In this document: positions 23,224-45,323 of the stretch, one piece after another
Position numbering within the stretch: the stretch's first letter is position 1
Layout of the letters: each line of letters opens with the position of its first letter
Source of the DNA: Neelides folsomi
Taxonomy: Eukaryota; Arthropoda; Collembola; Neelipleona; Neelidae
Assembly (NCBI GenBank): GCA_034687125.1
Contig: JAQGBZ010000240.1
Coordinates: 1 to 64,000, forward strand
Length of the DNA: 64,000 bases
Direction: 5' to 3'
The notes under the pieces: model-generated
What the model was told of the DNA's origin: nothing
Databases searched by the model: none
The model's input: only the letters and a program-made list of their open reading frames with translations
Translations under genes and position numbers: made by a program

Positions 23224-23442
23224 CGAAAATATGTTTCAATCGGCCAAATTAAATTATTTTTTAATTTATTCTTCCAACAATTTATTTCACTGTAAGTCAT
23301 CATTACATTTCATATTTTCATATCATAATTAATATCCATCGTTATTATTATAAATATTTTTTTAAAACTGTCTCGATTTCGCAATCAAAATTTTTATTAT
23401 CAATACTCTAAGAACCTAATAATGTGGTTAATTAACATTTTG

Positions 23443-24561
23443 TTATTTCATCCAAATTCTTCTCTCATTTGGAATATCCAAACTGCTTAAGTGAATTTGA
23501 TTCGCATGAGTGTCCATGTAATCCACAGTATTATCAGTAGTTGTAGTTGTTGGTCTTTTTGTATGATGAACCAATCTCGTCGTTTGCTCTGGTGTTGAAT
23601 CAATATCGTTCGGTGTTGATTCTGTTGTGGAGTCTTCCATTATTGTTGTGGAACTCACTTGATGTCCTGATGCTGTTGGTTCTGGGTAGTGTAATTTCTC
23701 GTATTTACGATCACAAATTCCTTCATAATATACTTTTAATCCTAAAATACCCAAATCATTAAATCAAAAAAATCTAATAGCTAACACGTTAATAGTATTT
23801 TTTTAAATTGTGGTTTATAATATATTTAAATTAATTAGAGTAATAATCATACGTTGACCAATTGAGCATTTTTGTCTAGCACAATATAATTGGCATTTAT
23901 TATCGTAAGTGTATCCGTCAGATCCGCAGAAAGGATTCCACTTCCGTCCGCAGTGAGTGCAAAGTTTCCATGTTTCACAATGTGGATTTTTCACAATTCG
24001 GGTCTGATGGCCGGAGAAACGCCCTTGATTTCCCAACGAATTGTGAAAATGAAAATAGTTATATAATTTTGCCAAAGTCTCAAAATCGGTGTAATCTTTC
24101 AAATCAGCACGACGAAGATGTTTGGGAGATTCCTCATGAGGTGAGAGACTTTTTAAAGCGAAATGTGAAGAGTGAAAGCTTCGTTCCTTTCTCCATTCAG
24201 ATCCTTCACAACTTCCTTTCATTTTCACTTCCAATTCTTAAGTTTAATTAAAATCGGATTTAATTCTTTAAAGTTTAATATTAATTAAAATTAGAGTCAA
24301 ATTGTTAGTTAAAAGTTATATACCTTTATTGCATCTTTTTGCACAATTTAATGAGCAGAAGCTTTTATAGGTGACGTCATCAGTTCCACAAATGGATTCA
24401 CCCGAAGCAGGGCAATCACAATTTCCAACATTGCAATCCTCGACCTCTGAACTCCCGAGGGATCCATCATACTTAGAGATTTGCCCAAATGAGAGGTCAA
24501 TCAATGTAAGTAAAATTATTAATAAATTGAGTTTAGCTTGTAAATTAATCAGAAATCTCAT
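23443..24561 (-). CDS. Secreted two-domain Kazal-like protein (array gene 1)
   Basis: Three exons (24324-24561, 23853-24236, 23443-23741) give 306 residues, all introns in phase 1. After a signal peptide (MRFLINLQAKLNLLIILLTL) come two eight-cysteine Kazal-like domains: CGTDDVTYKSFCSLNCAKRC and CGSDGYTYDNKCQLYCARQK are their cores. A basic spacer lies between them and a Thr/Ser-rich, probably O-glycosylated tail follows. Each domain is cut by an intron before its last cysteine. Kazal domains usually inhibit serine proteases by a reactive loop; two extra cysteines make this an atypical form, so inhibition is inference. It is the first of four tandem relatives on this strand. Confidence 0.75.
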
Positions 24562-25444
24562 TTTCGAGAATAATTATATATTATAGGAATTATTAAAACT
24601 AAACCTATAAAAAATTTTATAATAAAAAATTATTTAAGAAAGCGAATTGTGAAATGCTTCTGTTTTCATCATTATCTTAAAATTTATAAACGTGCAAATG
24701 AATCACAATTTCACAATGTGCCTTTGATTGTCAATTTCTTATTTTTTCCTCTCAAAAGCATTGTGGTTTTCCTTGTCTTTACTTTCTCGAGAAAATCTTT
24801 AAATTGTCGTTTTGGCATACACATAATTTACTCTGTATGGGTTGACAAAGTTCTTATTATTCTTAGTTTGGGTTTTTGGATTAATCCCATTCCTTATTAA
24901 TTCTAGGAATGGTTTCGAATTTCCATATTAGTTCGTTGAATTTTCTTATAGAATATCAGCAAGTAAAGGTTAAATTGCGAAATGTCATATATACTGATTA
25001 TTAACGAAAATAGAAAACTGGTTAAATGAAAATGTTTCACATTTGAATTCAACTTTATTCAATTTCAAATTATTATTACAAAAAGTGAGTAATTATGATG
25101 AGCTAATTGACAGATATCAACAATGATTATTTATAAATACAAGTATTACACATGCAATTTGTAATATGAAGTTAGAAATTAATTTTTAATAAAAATCCAT
25201 TTTTACTATATATTGACAAATAATGACTACTGTCTTGTAAAAGTTCGTTTTTGATTTCCCGCTTTTTAAAATTTTTTAGATCAGGATTTAGATTAACATA
25301 ATTGTGATAGATTATAGACAATGTTAATCTAAATGCTGATCTAAATAAATCTAAAAAGCGGGAAGTCAAGAGCGAACTTTTACCCGACAGTATTTTTTGT
25401 ATTGACATTGGGTCTAAAATGTTAATGTTGCTTATTTTCCCCAA
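24562..25444. other. Spacer between array genes 1 and 2, holds a MITE
   Basis: AT-rich sequence. The only recognised element is the palindromic MITE at 25230-25390, just downstream of array gene 2. Confidence 0.55.
25230..25390. mobile_element. Palindromic MITE, 161 bp, TA target duplication
   Basis: Nearly the whole element folds on itself. The left arm begins CTGTCTTGTAAAAGTTCG and runs through TTTCCCGCTTTTTA to TAGATTAACAT. The right arm reverse-complemented begins CTGTCGGGTAAAAGTTCG and carries the same CCCGCTTTTTA and TAGATTAACAT. TA flanks both ends (25228-25229, 25391-25392). Arms are about 75 bases. There is no coding capacity. Confidence 0.85.
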
Positions 25445-25883
25445 TTATTTCTGATATCTGAACCTCTTTTGACTCACATCGCAAACTCCTTCGAATCGAC
25501 TGTACAAACCTGGAATTAAAAGAATTATATTAATTCCGAAATTTTCCCTTCATTATTTCTTTAATTTTCAAAATAACTCAAATTATTTGATGTTTATGAG
25601 AATTTATAAGAGATTTACCCAAGGCGCATTTTTGCCTAGCACATTGCAATTGGCATTTGTTGTTGTATGTGTATCCGTCGGATCCACAAAACGGTTGCCA
25701 TTTGTATCCACAATGAGAGCAAAGTCCGCCAAAGTTGCAATAAGGATTTTTGTATCCTGCTCCACGTTCCACACGGTCGTTTCCTTCTTCATTTGAATCT
25801 GATTCCTCTGAACTCTCTCCAAAGGCAATTGAAGAGAAAGCCAAGAAGAGGAGAAAAACGGGAATAAGTTTAAATCCAACCAT
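25445..25883 (-). CDS. Secreted single-domain Kazal-like protein (array gene 2)
   Basis: Two exons (25619-25883, 25445-25509) with a phase-1 intron give 109 residues. Signal peptide MVGFKLIPVFLLFLAFSSIA is followed by an acidic Ser/Glu segment and one eight-cysteine domain of the second type (NPYCNFGGLCSHC, CGSDGYTYNNKCQLQCARQK, FEGVC). The intron falls inside the domain before the last cysteine, as in all its neighbours. It lacks the first domain and the Thr-rich tail of the other three, and is the shortest member. The minor second exon is only 65 bases and easy to miss. Protease inhibition is inferred from the fold. Confidence 0.75.
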
Positions 25884-26638
25884 TTTGAGTTGATCTCAAA
25901 AATTTGATGTCAAAAATGTAATTATCTTTTTCTTTTATACCAAAGGCGAAATGATCATTAGCAGAGTTTAATCAATTTAAACCTTTTTTTCCTTTTTAAC
26001 TTTTCCTCACATTTTACAACAAATCTTGAAATTACATAGTATGAAAATCCGTATGTTTTTATTTTAGCTATTTTAAAGTGTTTGGTTGCTTCAGAATGTG
26101 GCTTTCTAATTAAATCGTATCTTGAATTGATAATGCAAGCTATCAAGTATTAAAAGCTAATTGAGAATTTAATTAATAATGAAAATTACATTATGCAAAC
26201 GTTTATTATAGAATGCATCTCATGTCGGTTTATTTATTTTTCATTTTCTTCAACAATAAATTAAGTGGCTGTTTCAATTTTTAACCATAAAAGTTTGATT
26301 AATTTAATATTTCCTTCATTAATTTTGACTCTTGACATTCATTGAAATGTGAGTATGTTTATGTAATATAGTTTAGTAAACCTTAACTAATTTTATATTA
26401 TGATTAATGATTGATGTACTAATGTAATAATTTTTATTAATATACAAATAATCTCACTAAAAGATACAGAGGTATAAAAATTGTATTCAAACTTAAATAC
26501 TTTAGGATCCCATCAAACACTAATATAATATGTTACATAATTGTGTTTACTTTTATATCTTTGTATAAATCGTAGATCAACACTGAAATACACGAATAGA
26601 TAATGTACTGTAAATAACTACAGTAGACATTTAAATCC
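25884..26638. other. Spacer between array genes 2 and 3, no gene seen
   Basis: AT-rich, non-coding. Contains the probable promoter of array gene 2 near 25900 and the 3' flank of array gene 3. Confidence 0.5.
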
Positions 26639-27714
26639 TTATGGATAGTACACACCCTCGTCAAGTCCTAGAGGATTTTCAGGTTCTGAAGGATTTTCCT
26701 CTTCATATTCCATTGTTGGTGTCGTCGTCGTCGTTGTTGTTGGAGTCGTTGTTTTAGGAGTTGTTGTTGTTCGAGTTGTTGTCGCTCTTTGAGTTGTCGT
26801 GGCTGACTTCTGTGTTGGATATATCCTCAATTTATTAAATTCTGCTCCGAAATCCCCGTCAGCACAAACTCCTTCGAATTTAATTAAACCTAGCCAAAAG
26901 GCAGAAAAGCATAATTTTATTAAAAATTCTATTTTATAAACATTAGCTAATGTTAGCTAATTGAACATACCTGGATGACCCGCTGAGTAACAAACGGCCG
27001 AAGAGCATTCTAAATCACAAATGTTATCATAAGTGTATCCATCCTTTCCGCAAAATGGAATCCATTTGTTATTCTCTTTTTCTGCACACCAAGGGCAATT
27101 GGTCCAAGTGTCGCAATATGGATTTCTAACTCCGGCATTAATACTGGTCCTTTGGTCATTTGTCGGTGGAGCCGTTTTTCCATACCTGGTAAGTTCTTCA
27201 TAATATCGGAACTTTAACTGATTATAATGAGTATGGGAAGGATCTTTGTTGTAACTACTTGGGCGTTCATAAGGAACTCCATGTGTTGGTTTATGTCTAA
27301 AAAAATGTTGTCCACATTCTCTTTTGTGTTTCATAAACAAACCTTTTTAAATAAAGACAATTAAACATTTAATTTAATTTAATAATTAATTATAATCAAA
27401 GTATTGACTTTTTCAGTAAATAATTTCTTACCATTAGTGCATTGTATCGCACAGAAAAGGTAACACTCATTTTCATACGTTTGACCGTTTGTTCCGCAAG
27501 ATTTGTCTGTCGGGTAATCACGACACTTTAAAGTTCCAATGCATTTGAGTTCTTTTTCAGTTCTCCAAACGCTAATGAAAGGATTTCTCACAAATCTATT
27601 TCCATAACCAATGAAAGGATTCCTAACAAATCTCCCGTCATTATAATCGTTGTAATGAAAAGCTAATAATGATTTAATTATCACAATGTTTAAAATAAAA
27701 AAGAACAAATTCAT
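26639..27714 (-). CDS. Secreted two-domain Kazal-like protein with Thr-rich tail (array gene 3)
   Basis: Three exons (27432-27714, 26971-27342, 26639-26889), introns phase 1, 301 residues. Signal peptide MNLFFFILNIVIIKSLLAF, a duplicated short motif (RFVRNPFIGYGN then RFVRNPFIS), then a first Kazal-like domain (CGTNGQTYENECYLFCAIQC) and a second (CGKDGYTYDNICDLECSSAV). The first domain shows seven rather than eight cysteines. The tail is a Thr-rich tract with TPTTTTTTTPTMEYEEENPS and an acidic end, probably O-glycosylated. Gene 4 next door is its closest relative. Confidence 0.75.
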
Positions 27715-28557
27715 TTTATGAAAGTTAATACAAAACCTTATCAGGATCAATTTATTAAAAATAATATTGATAAGAATGACTGATAAACCCAGATTGGCAG
27801 ATTTGAATAAAGGCCAATAAACGCAAATGGGACAATCCAATTTTTACAAGTTTTCCTCATAAGTTTTTACACATTGTTACATTGTGGCAACAGGTTTTTT
27901 GTTAGACCAATTACCGGTCTTAGACGAATGAATTGAAAGGTTTCAACTTAATTATGATTTTTGGATTTTCCCCTTTCACTAGACATATACTTATATCGAG
28001 TATTATATTTAAATACTTGTGCAATGATATCAAACGAACTCTAACACTTCAGCTTCAACAGATTCATCATTTTTTCCTGAGGAATTATTTTGTTCATTTC
28101 CTTTACAATTGTGTGGCAAACTTTCCGGATGAATTCCATATTAATTTAATATTGATTATAAATTATAACACTAAAACATTAATCAGAAATATTAATGTAT
28201 TTTAATAAGAAAGATGATTTACTGTTATACATAAATATGGATGTTGGCTTATAACATACTTATAACAAAATTATTATGTAATAAATAATACATAATAATT
28301 TTAATACACGTGTTATCACACAGTGAATCTCAATCATTACAAATGTAAAAAATTAAAATGCATTGTTATTAGCATTATGTATTTCTTTTTTAGAAATACA
28401 AAATTAAATGATTTTATTTAAGAAATATTGTTAAAATCGATATTAGGTGTACAAAGTGACTTTACCGTTTTTCAAACAATATTAACAATGTCCATGTAAG
28501 AGTTTTGAAGTTCTAATCTTCTAATACATAACTACCCGGTCAAAGGTCTCTATACTA
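27715..28557. other. Spacer between array genes 3 and 4, no gene seen
   Basis: AT-rich, with no splice-consistent coding exon on either strand. A plus-strand open frame at 27933-28205 has the composition of AT-rich noise. Confidence 0.5.
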
Positions 28558-29737
28558 TTATCCGAAATCAACTTCATCTTGAGAATAATCGTATTCATAT
28601 TCGGTTGTTGTTGTTGTTGGAGTCGTTGTTGTAGGTGTAGTCGTTGTTGTTGTTGGAGTCGTCGTTACATCAACGATTTTTTTGAACTTCAGAATCTTGA
28701 ATTCCGTAGTCAGGTTCCGGTGTTGTTTCTGTAGTCGTCGTCGTCGTCGTTGTTGTTGTTGTTGTTGTTCGTGTAGTCGTTGTTGTTGGAGTCGTTGTTG
28801 TTGTTGTTTGTGTAGTCGTTGTTTTTGCCGGTTTCGTAGGATATATCACACGATTATCATTATAACTGTTATCACAAACTCCTTCGAAGTTAATTATCAG
28901 TCCTATGAATAAAAAACACGAATAATAACCTAAACGTATTATTTATAAATGCAATATAAGACTTTTTAAGATAATTAATTATCTTATATGTATCTTTCAA
29001 TATTTATTATAGAAAAATGCGTGTTTTACCTTTATCACATTTTTGAGCCGCACATTCCAAATCACAAATGTTGTCGTAAGTGTATCCATCTTTTCCACAA
29101 AAAGGAATCCATTTCCTTTGCTCATCCTCAGCACACACTGGACATAAATTCCAAACGTCGCAATTTGGATTTCGCACTCCGAACTTAGCCACGCGTTGGC
29201 TATCACTAATATACAACTTTTGAGATTTACCCAAAATCACAATTTCATTAAACATTTCTTCCATTCTGTTAAAGTTGTCTTTGGAATGCTTTGTATAATT
29301 ATTTGGCCGTTCGGTGGGTTCATAATGGACGTAAACTTCTGGACATTCACCTTCAAACTTTGATTTCAAATCTGAAGTTAAATCATGGTTAAATTAAATA
29401 ATAAAGACCTTACATTCATTTCTGTAATTGTAATTAACAATAAATATCTTATAAAAATATTAAAGTTGTGTAGTTGAATTAACTCACCTCTGTTGCATCT
29501 CTTTGCACAGTTCAATGTACAGAGATTCCTATAAGTTCGTCCGTCTGTTCCACAAAATTGTCTTTTGGGTTTATTTTCGCAATAGCATTGTTCATTGCAA
29601 AGTTCTTTTTTAACTCTCAAGGAAGGATTTCTTCCTAATATGGCCAATATTGGATTGCGCTTTTGATAATTTCTAGGAACTGAGAATGTAGACTTCAATA
29701 TAAAAATTTGTAAAATTAAACATAAGGTTAAATTCAT
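28558..29737 (-). CDS. Secreted two-domain Kazal-like protein, tail frame-broken (array gene 4)
   Basis: Exons 29488-29737, 29030-29371 and 28670-28902 give 274 residues to a TGA at 28670-28672. Signal peptide MNLTLCLILQIFILKSTFSV is followed by domains CGTDGRTYRNLCTLNCAKRC and CGKDGYTYDNICDLECAAQK, both with eight cysteines and both split by phase-1 introns. The Thr tract follows, ending EVQKNR. Directly after the stop, one base out of register, a second Thr-rich stretch and an acidic end (EYEYDYSQDEVDFG) continue to a TAA at 28558-28560, much like the tail of array gene 3. The shift lies in a run of seven A/T. Either the run is miscounted or this copy has a truncated tail. Confidence 0.7.
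28595..28830. repeat. GTT/GTC trinucleotide-rich tract coding polythreonine on the minus strand
   Basis: Imperfect trinucleotide runs that read as ACA/ACG/ACT threonine codons on the minus strand in array gene 4. The plus-strand reading is an apparent Cys/Arg-rich protein and is only the antisense of this tract. Confidence 0.8.
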
Positions 29738-30482
29738 TCTTGGTCTGTGTGGGATCAGAATCTGATCATCAGACAAAGGAATTGGTTTTGGCAGTGAATG
29801 AAGATCGTAACTAAATGTGTACTTGCACAATTTCACTCAAGGGGTTAGTTCTTGGAATTTCAGTGTATCATACATAATATGTATACAATTTGTAATCATG
29901 AACAAATACATGTGCTCTTTGGCCTAATGCGTCATAATACCAGTTTTTTGCCAAATCAAGGAACTTGTCCAGGCAGTTTTGGCACTGAATGGTGAACCAA
30001 TGTACAAATAGGTGAGGAATTTTATTCCGCCAACTCAAGGATACATGAACTAAAGAGAAAAAGTGCCTATACATTTATTAATGCTCATCATTGTTTTTGC
30101 TGAATTTTTGCATTATGTATATGCCAATATTGCCAATGCCATTATCATTATAATTAGATTTGTTTCCAAATTGCTAACTCAAAAAGTGAAATATAATTTA
30201 CATGATTCATGAACAGAATGTATAAAAATAAATATTGAACTAAAAACTTGTTCCATTATTGAATGCCAAAAAGAAAAGTAGAAAGTTGTCCACATAAAAT
30301 TGTTTATTTTGAAGTATCAATCCTTAAATTATACACTTCGAAGAAACATTTCAAATATCGTTTTTTTTATTTATCGAAAGAAAAAATCATAAGTAAACAT
30401 TTTAAACAAAAAATTATATTTAATGATCGGTATTCGGTAAACCATTTAAGAAATTAGAAACTTAAATGTGAAAATAATGAAA
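29738..30482. other. Intergenic region, no gene seen
   Basis: Between the start of array gene 4 and the stop of NOP53. AT-rich; the first 150 bases probably hold the array gene 4 promoter. Confidence 0.5.
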
Positions 30483-32467
30483 TTAAAGAATTTTTATATC
30501 TTCCCACATTCCCGTCTTTTCCCATTCCATTCTCTCCGACTGCCGAGTGTATTTCTTCAATTTATGTTTCCTCTTGTTCCTATAAATAAAAACCATTTTA
30601 GCATCATTATTATCATTAACGAGAAAAATTAATTAAATGTCGACAAAATAATATAACATGTTCATATTTAATTTAATGTCAACTAACGTGTTTTTCACTC
30701 TTGGCTCGATTATATTCCGCTTTTGAAGACTTTTGAATCTACAGAATTGTAAAATGTTATAATTTAATCAATCTTGTGTTTTTTCCGTATTTAATGTTTA
30801 TTAAATTAAATTTTTAATAATTAAAGCTGCAATATAAACAAATATAACAATATGTTATTTTTATACCTATCGGATAAGAGAGAATTTGAATTTGGAACAG
30901 AAATCAATGATCCTTCCAATTCTTCAGACAGGGCTGGATTCAACGAGGGTTCTTCATACTTTGTCCGACCCAACATCTTTTGACCAAATCGTTGATGCAA
31001 AATTTTCCTTTGCACTTTCTCATTCAGCCTTGCTTTGTTGACCCATTCACTATTGTTGATATCCTTTTGCAAGTTCTTAATATTGTAAACCTCAGCTTCT
31101 TTCCTTTTTACATCCTTCTTGGCTTTGATTTCGAGTTCAAGAGTTTTGGCATCGTGTTCGTGTCTCTTACTTTGCCTAATTAATCGATTCATTTAAATAT
31201 TTTATGTCTTCTTAAATATCCATATAAGAATGTAATTAATCCAATACATGGATTGATTTAGTTAATTAAACGAAGATTGAAAATGTTAATTTGATGTTAA
31301 TTTACCTTGTTCTTGATCGCTTTTGCTTTTTAGCCACTTCCTCTTTATCATCTTCCTCACTTTCTTCATCTCCAGGTGCTGGTTGGATGAGAAGATGTTC
31401 CTCAGGTTGATGTGGAATGAATTTGGGAATCGCCGTAGCCCGTTCCAATTTCTTCTCAGCTTCAAATTTCTTGGATTCAATTTCGGTCGACATTTTAAGA
31501 AGATCTTGATGGTCAACGAAGGAAGGATTGTAAGAAAATCCTGGATGTGGTGGCTCAACCGCAGCAATCTCAGATGTTTTATGAAAGTTTTTGCGAGGAC
31601 GGAGTCGAAGATTTGCTCGGATTGATGTTGGTCTCAGCCATGTAGTATCCAATTCATTCGATGCTATTCAATAAATAAAATTTATTTACATTGTAATATC
31701 ATTAACATGCAACATTTTTAGATAATTGTCAAGATAATTTTACATTGGATTATATTTTATATTTCATACTTGAAGTCGGAGCTTCCCAAGGATCCTTCAT
31801 TTGAAGCTTAAGTTTTAACTTATCCAAGTCTGGCTTAACATCCTCTTCAGCTTTTTGTGCCTTCTTTTGCCTCCGCTTCAAGTCAATTTCAATCATCTTT
31901 AAGCTTTTCTTCTCTCCAGGTTTTCTAATCCGATCCCTTTAAAAAAAGTTATCCAATATTAAATAAACAATTACACAATTTTTATTATAGCACGTTAACA
32001 CAATTTCTACTGTTATTTCTATCATTATTTTATTATTAATAACGTGTAAATAAATAAGTTAAATACCTTTTAATCAACGGGTCTTTAACTTTAGAATCGG
32101 GTTTGAGATTGGAGAAACATTTCAATTCCAAAACATCTACAAGTTTATCCGATTTCTTAGCAGGTTTTTCCTCTTTGCGAATCGCCGAGCTGAACGATTC
32201 GTCGCTGGGTTTGAGGTCGAACATGAACAAGGACGAATCTGGGAGTTTGGTGATCCCACCAAGACGTTCGTCCTCTCGGACATCCTCCAAGTAGTCGTCA
32301 ATATCAGGGTGAGAAATCTTCTTCCAAGTCTCCTTCTTACTCTTCCCTTTCTTATTCACGTTGATCGGCCCTACAATAGCAAATGTTGTTTTAATATTTG
32401 TGACCAATTTAATCTTAAATCAACATTATAAAATTATAATTGAGTTACCTTTTTTGGATCTCCCCAT
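30483..32467 (-). CDS. NOP53: Ribosome biogenesis protein NOP53 (GLTSCR2 homologue)
   Basis: Seven exons (32449-32467, 32067-32370, 31770-31936, 31306-31663, 30867-31175, 30688-30738, 30483-30579) give 434 residues; human NOP53 has 478. It is highly charged, with the family's PHPGFSYNPSFVDHQDLL stretch, Lys/Arg-rich coiled coil and the conserved end RFKSLQKRNIIEPR. Near residue 56 SLFMFDLKPS fits the LFxxD arch-interacting motif by which NOP53 recruits the Mtr4 helicase and exosome. The protein is nucleolar and acts in 60S subunit maturation (ITS2 processing). Exons of 19 and 51 bases are held together by phase. The gene is divergent from POLQ with about 600 bases between them. Confidence 0.88.
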
Positions 32468-33063
32468 TTTTAAAAACGTAATTAGGTAACTACGTTTGAT
32501 TGTTGGTTAAATAGCGTTAAGCTTTGGATATTGTGGATTCCAATTCTGATAATATTGGAGAATTCACGTGGAAAGTTTCATGCCTTCGCGCTGTGAGATT
32601 TGCAAACGAGGCGCGGGAGTTGAGCGAGTTGAGAAAAGAATAGAGAAAAATAACAGTCAAAAGTTTTCAATTCAATCATGAATATTTTAACATTTTAATT
32701 TAATTTAACAGAATTTAATTTTTAACTTTTAATTTAAATAACTTCAATTGTAACTTAACTTTCAAGTTGACGATTCATTTTGTGATTACATTTCATTTCT
32801 CCCATTTCATTTGTTTTATTCATAAATCTTAATTTAAATTAATCCTTTTATAAAATTCTTTTCACCGGCTATAAACTTTTCCTTTTTCATTTTCTCATAT
32901 AAAGTCTAATATTTTCCACTGTTAAAATTTTAATTTTTTTAGTTAATTTGTTCAATTTGAGCGTTTTAATTATCAAATGGAAGATTATATTGAAAAATAG
33001 AAATAATAGAAAAAATCTATACAAGGCGGTTCGATGTTTTATTAATTAAATTAAATAGATAAG
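32468..33063. promoter_or_regulatory. Shared divergent promoter region of NOP53 and POLQ
   Basis: 596 bases between two start codons on opposite strands. A GC-richer patch at 32565-32640 (CATGCCTTCGCGCTGTGAGA) sits close to the NOP53 start. The rest is AT-rich. No TATA box is obvious. Confidence 0.45.
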
Positions 33064-42990
<9,927 letters not shown>

Positions 42991-45323
42991 TTTTCCCATA
43001 AAGTGCAAAATGATGTAAGTGATCCTTTTCTTCAATTTTATACAATTGTAATTATTAGATAAAATGAGTTCAATTAGAGTGATAATTATTTATACCTGAA
43101 AATAAACAAAATTAGATTTAAGGTGCGACTGATCATGAAAAATAAGTATTAATTAATTTTTAAACATTTTTATTCGCAACATAAAGGTTTAAATCATGCA
43201 AGTAATAATTAAAGAGAATTTCAACAATTATGTTTATAATATAACATTGTAGCTTAAATATGATATTGTGATATTATAAGTAATTAAAATATTTTCGAAT
43301 TATAACATTACTAAAAGTTTAAATTACAAATGAGTTGAGTTAAAGGCAAGATCAAAGGAGTTGACTTTAACAATTTTACCATTTTTATACAATTACGACA
43401 TTGATAATTAAGATAAATTAAGTAAATGATAATAATAATAAAATTCAACAATTAAATAATGTTTTATAAGCATTTTAATTAATAAATTCGGAGTTGGAAA
43501 TAAATAATTAGGAACTTTTAAATATATTGACATTTAACAAGATTTACTCAAAACAATCAAAACATAGCAAAAACACATTTGGGTTTTAAACATCCAAAGG
43601 ACTTTTAAAGCTTTATTTTTTTATTCCTACTGTTTTTGCTCTTTGCTTTGATATCTTTTTGGCTATCTTTCCCTATGAGTATTCCAAACAGAGTTTGAAT
43701 AATTGAAATTAATATTTAAACTGCTTAATTTAAATTAAAGTTTTTAGATTGGATTTTAAATGGTCAGCTTTTCCTCGTTATTTCCGTCACAAATTCAGAT
43801 CATTCAGTTCTGTGCTTATACTTTAAACTAAACATTATTAATTGTTATTTCACTATCAAGACCTTATTATTTGGGTAATTGTAACAATTACGTTAATTAA
43901 GCTAATTACATAATTTTACTAAAATAAGCCTATCTGACTAAAACCATTTATATCCTTCACTTGGAAGAAGCGTGTAAATAGTTATAATGTAAGAAATGTG
44001 AAAAAAGTATTTTGATCCGTTTTGTATCAAGCTTGGTTTTTCAAAATGCTTTAAAATCTTATTGTTAGTTATTATTAATACTCACTTTAAACTTATTTTC
44101 AATTTATGGTAATCTTCAAGTTTCAATTTTTGAGTTTGATGAAAGCGCTTTTATTTAATTCCTAATATCAAATATTTTGACTGGTTTTCTTTTACTCATT
44201 GCAATTCAGTTGAATTTATAAAAAAAACTTTTTGAGAATTTGAAAATTGTTTCAATGTTACAAAGAAGGCCTCTTTTTACCCCTAAAACTTTTACTTCTC
44301 GTAATTTACCAACAACGTTAACTAATTACAATTTTAATTACAAGTTGTTTTAAGTAATAATGAGTTATTTTCAACATTCTGCTTTTGCCGCCGATTTAAA
44401 TTTTAATTGATTTTAATTTTATTATAACTCCCTTCAAAATTGTTTGTAGCTTTTGAAAATTTCCTTTTTTATCATTTTGAATATTTTAATTCTTATCTTT
44501 ATTAAGCACTATATTATGGATACCTTTTCTAAATGTCTCTTGATAGGATTTAAGTTAAGAGGGATTTAAGCCTTGTTTCAAATTTAATTACTACCTTTAA
44601 TCATTTATTTGCTAATTACAGGTCTGGTTCAACACCGTCCGAATAAGCTTTTAATTTACGTATATAAAGTTAGACCAGACATTTGCATTTGCGTACAAAC
44701 TAATTTATAATGAAAGATACAAGTTTGAATATTCAACAACATTTAAAATAGAAGATTTACAAAATCTCACTAATTAACGGTTAATTATTAACCTATAATT
44801 TTACAATTCTGAAAGAACTACATATGTATTTATAATTTTCAAAAAGAACTCCTAATGATCTTTAAAGGGGAACAAATGTTTTGAATAGAAAATATTTATT
44901 TAGCAGCCGAAAGAGTAGAAATGAGTTATTTAATACTTAAGATGAGAATGAGAATAAATTGAGTTCAACTTTGAGTTAAAAATTCCTCTATTAGAAATAT
45001 TCGAAATAGATATTTAGAAATGTTAATAGTTAATAGCACAGCACTTGTTTGATTGTTTTATATAACAACTTGTATTTTTTAAATGCGGCTTTGCATTCTG
45101 GCAGCCCTTAAAGTTAATAACATTAATTGTATTTATGATCATGTTAATTGAACCCTCTATCAATTTGTATTTTTATAAATGTTAACAATATTGAAACCTT
45201 CTGACAAATTCGTCTCATGGCACAGAGCCGAAGTTTTTAGTCGAATTAGTTAATGAACGTAGTTAAGTGAGTGTTCTAAATTAGCTGAAAGCATTATTCT
45301 CAATTTTCTACTCTTTGCTTTTC
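42991..45323. other. 2.3 kb AT-rich region between convergent POLQ and CHMP6, no gene seen
   Basis: Holds the 3' flanks of two convergent genes. No open frame, splice-consistent exon or RNA gene is visible. A small imperfect palindrome (GTCTGGTTCAAC ... GTTAGACCAGAC) spans about 44623-44682. Confidence 0.5.

Noticed and set aside
28682..28912. Plus-strand open frame coding a very Cys/Arg-rich protein
   Set aside because: It is the antisense of the polythreonine codons of array gene 4.
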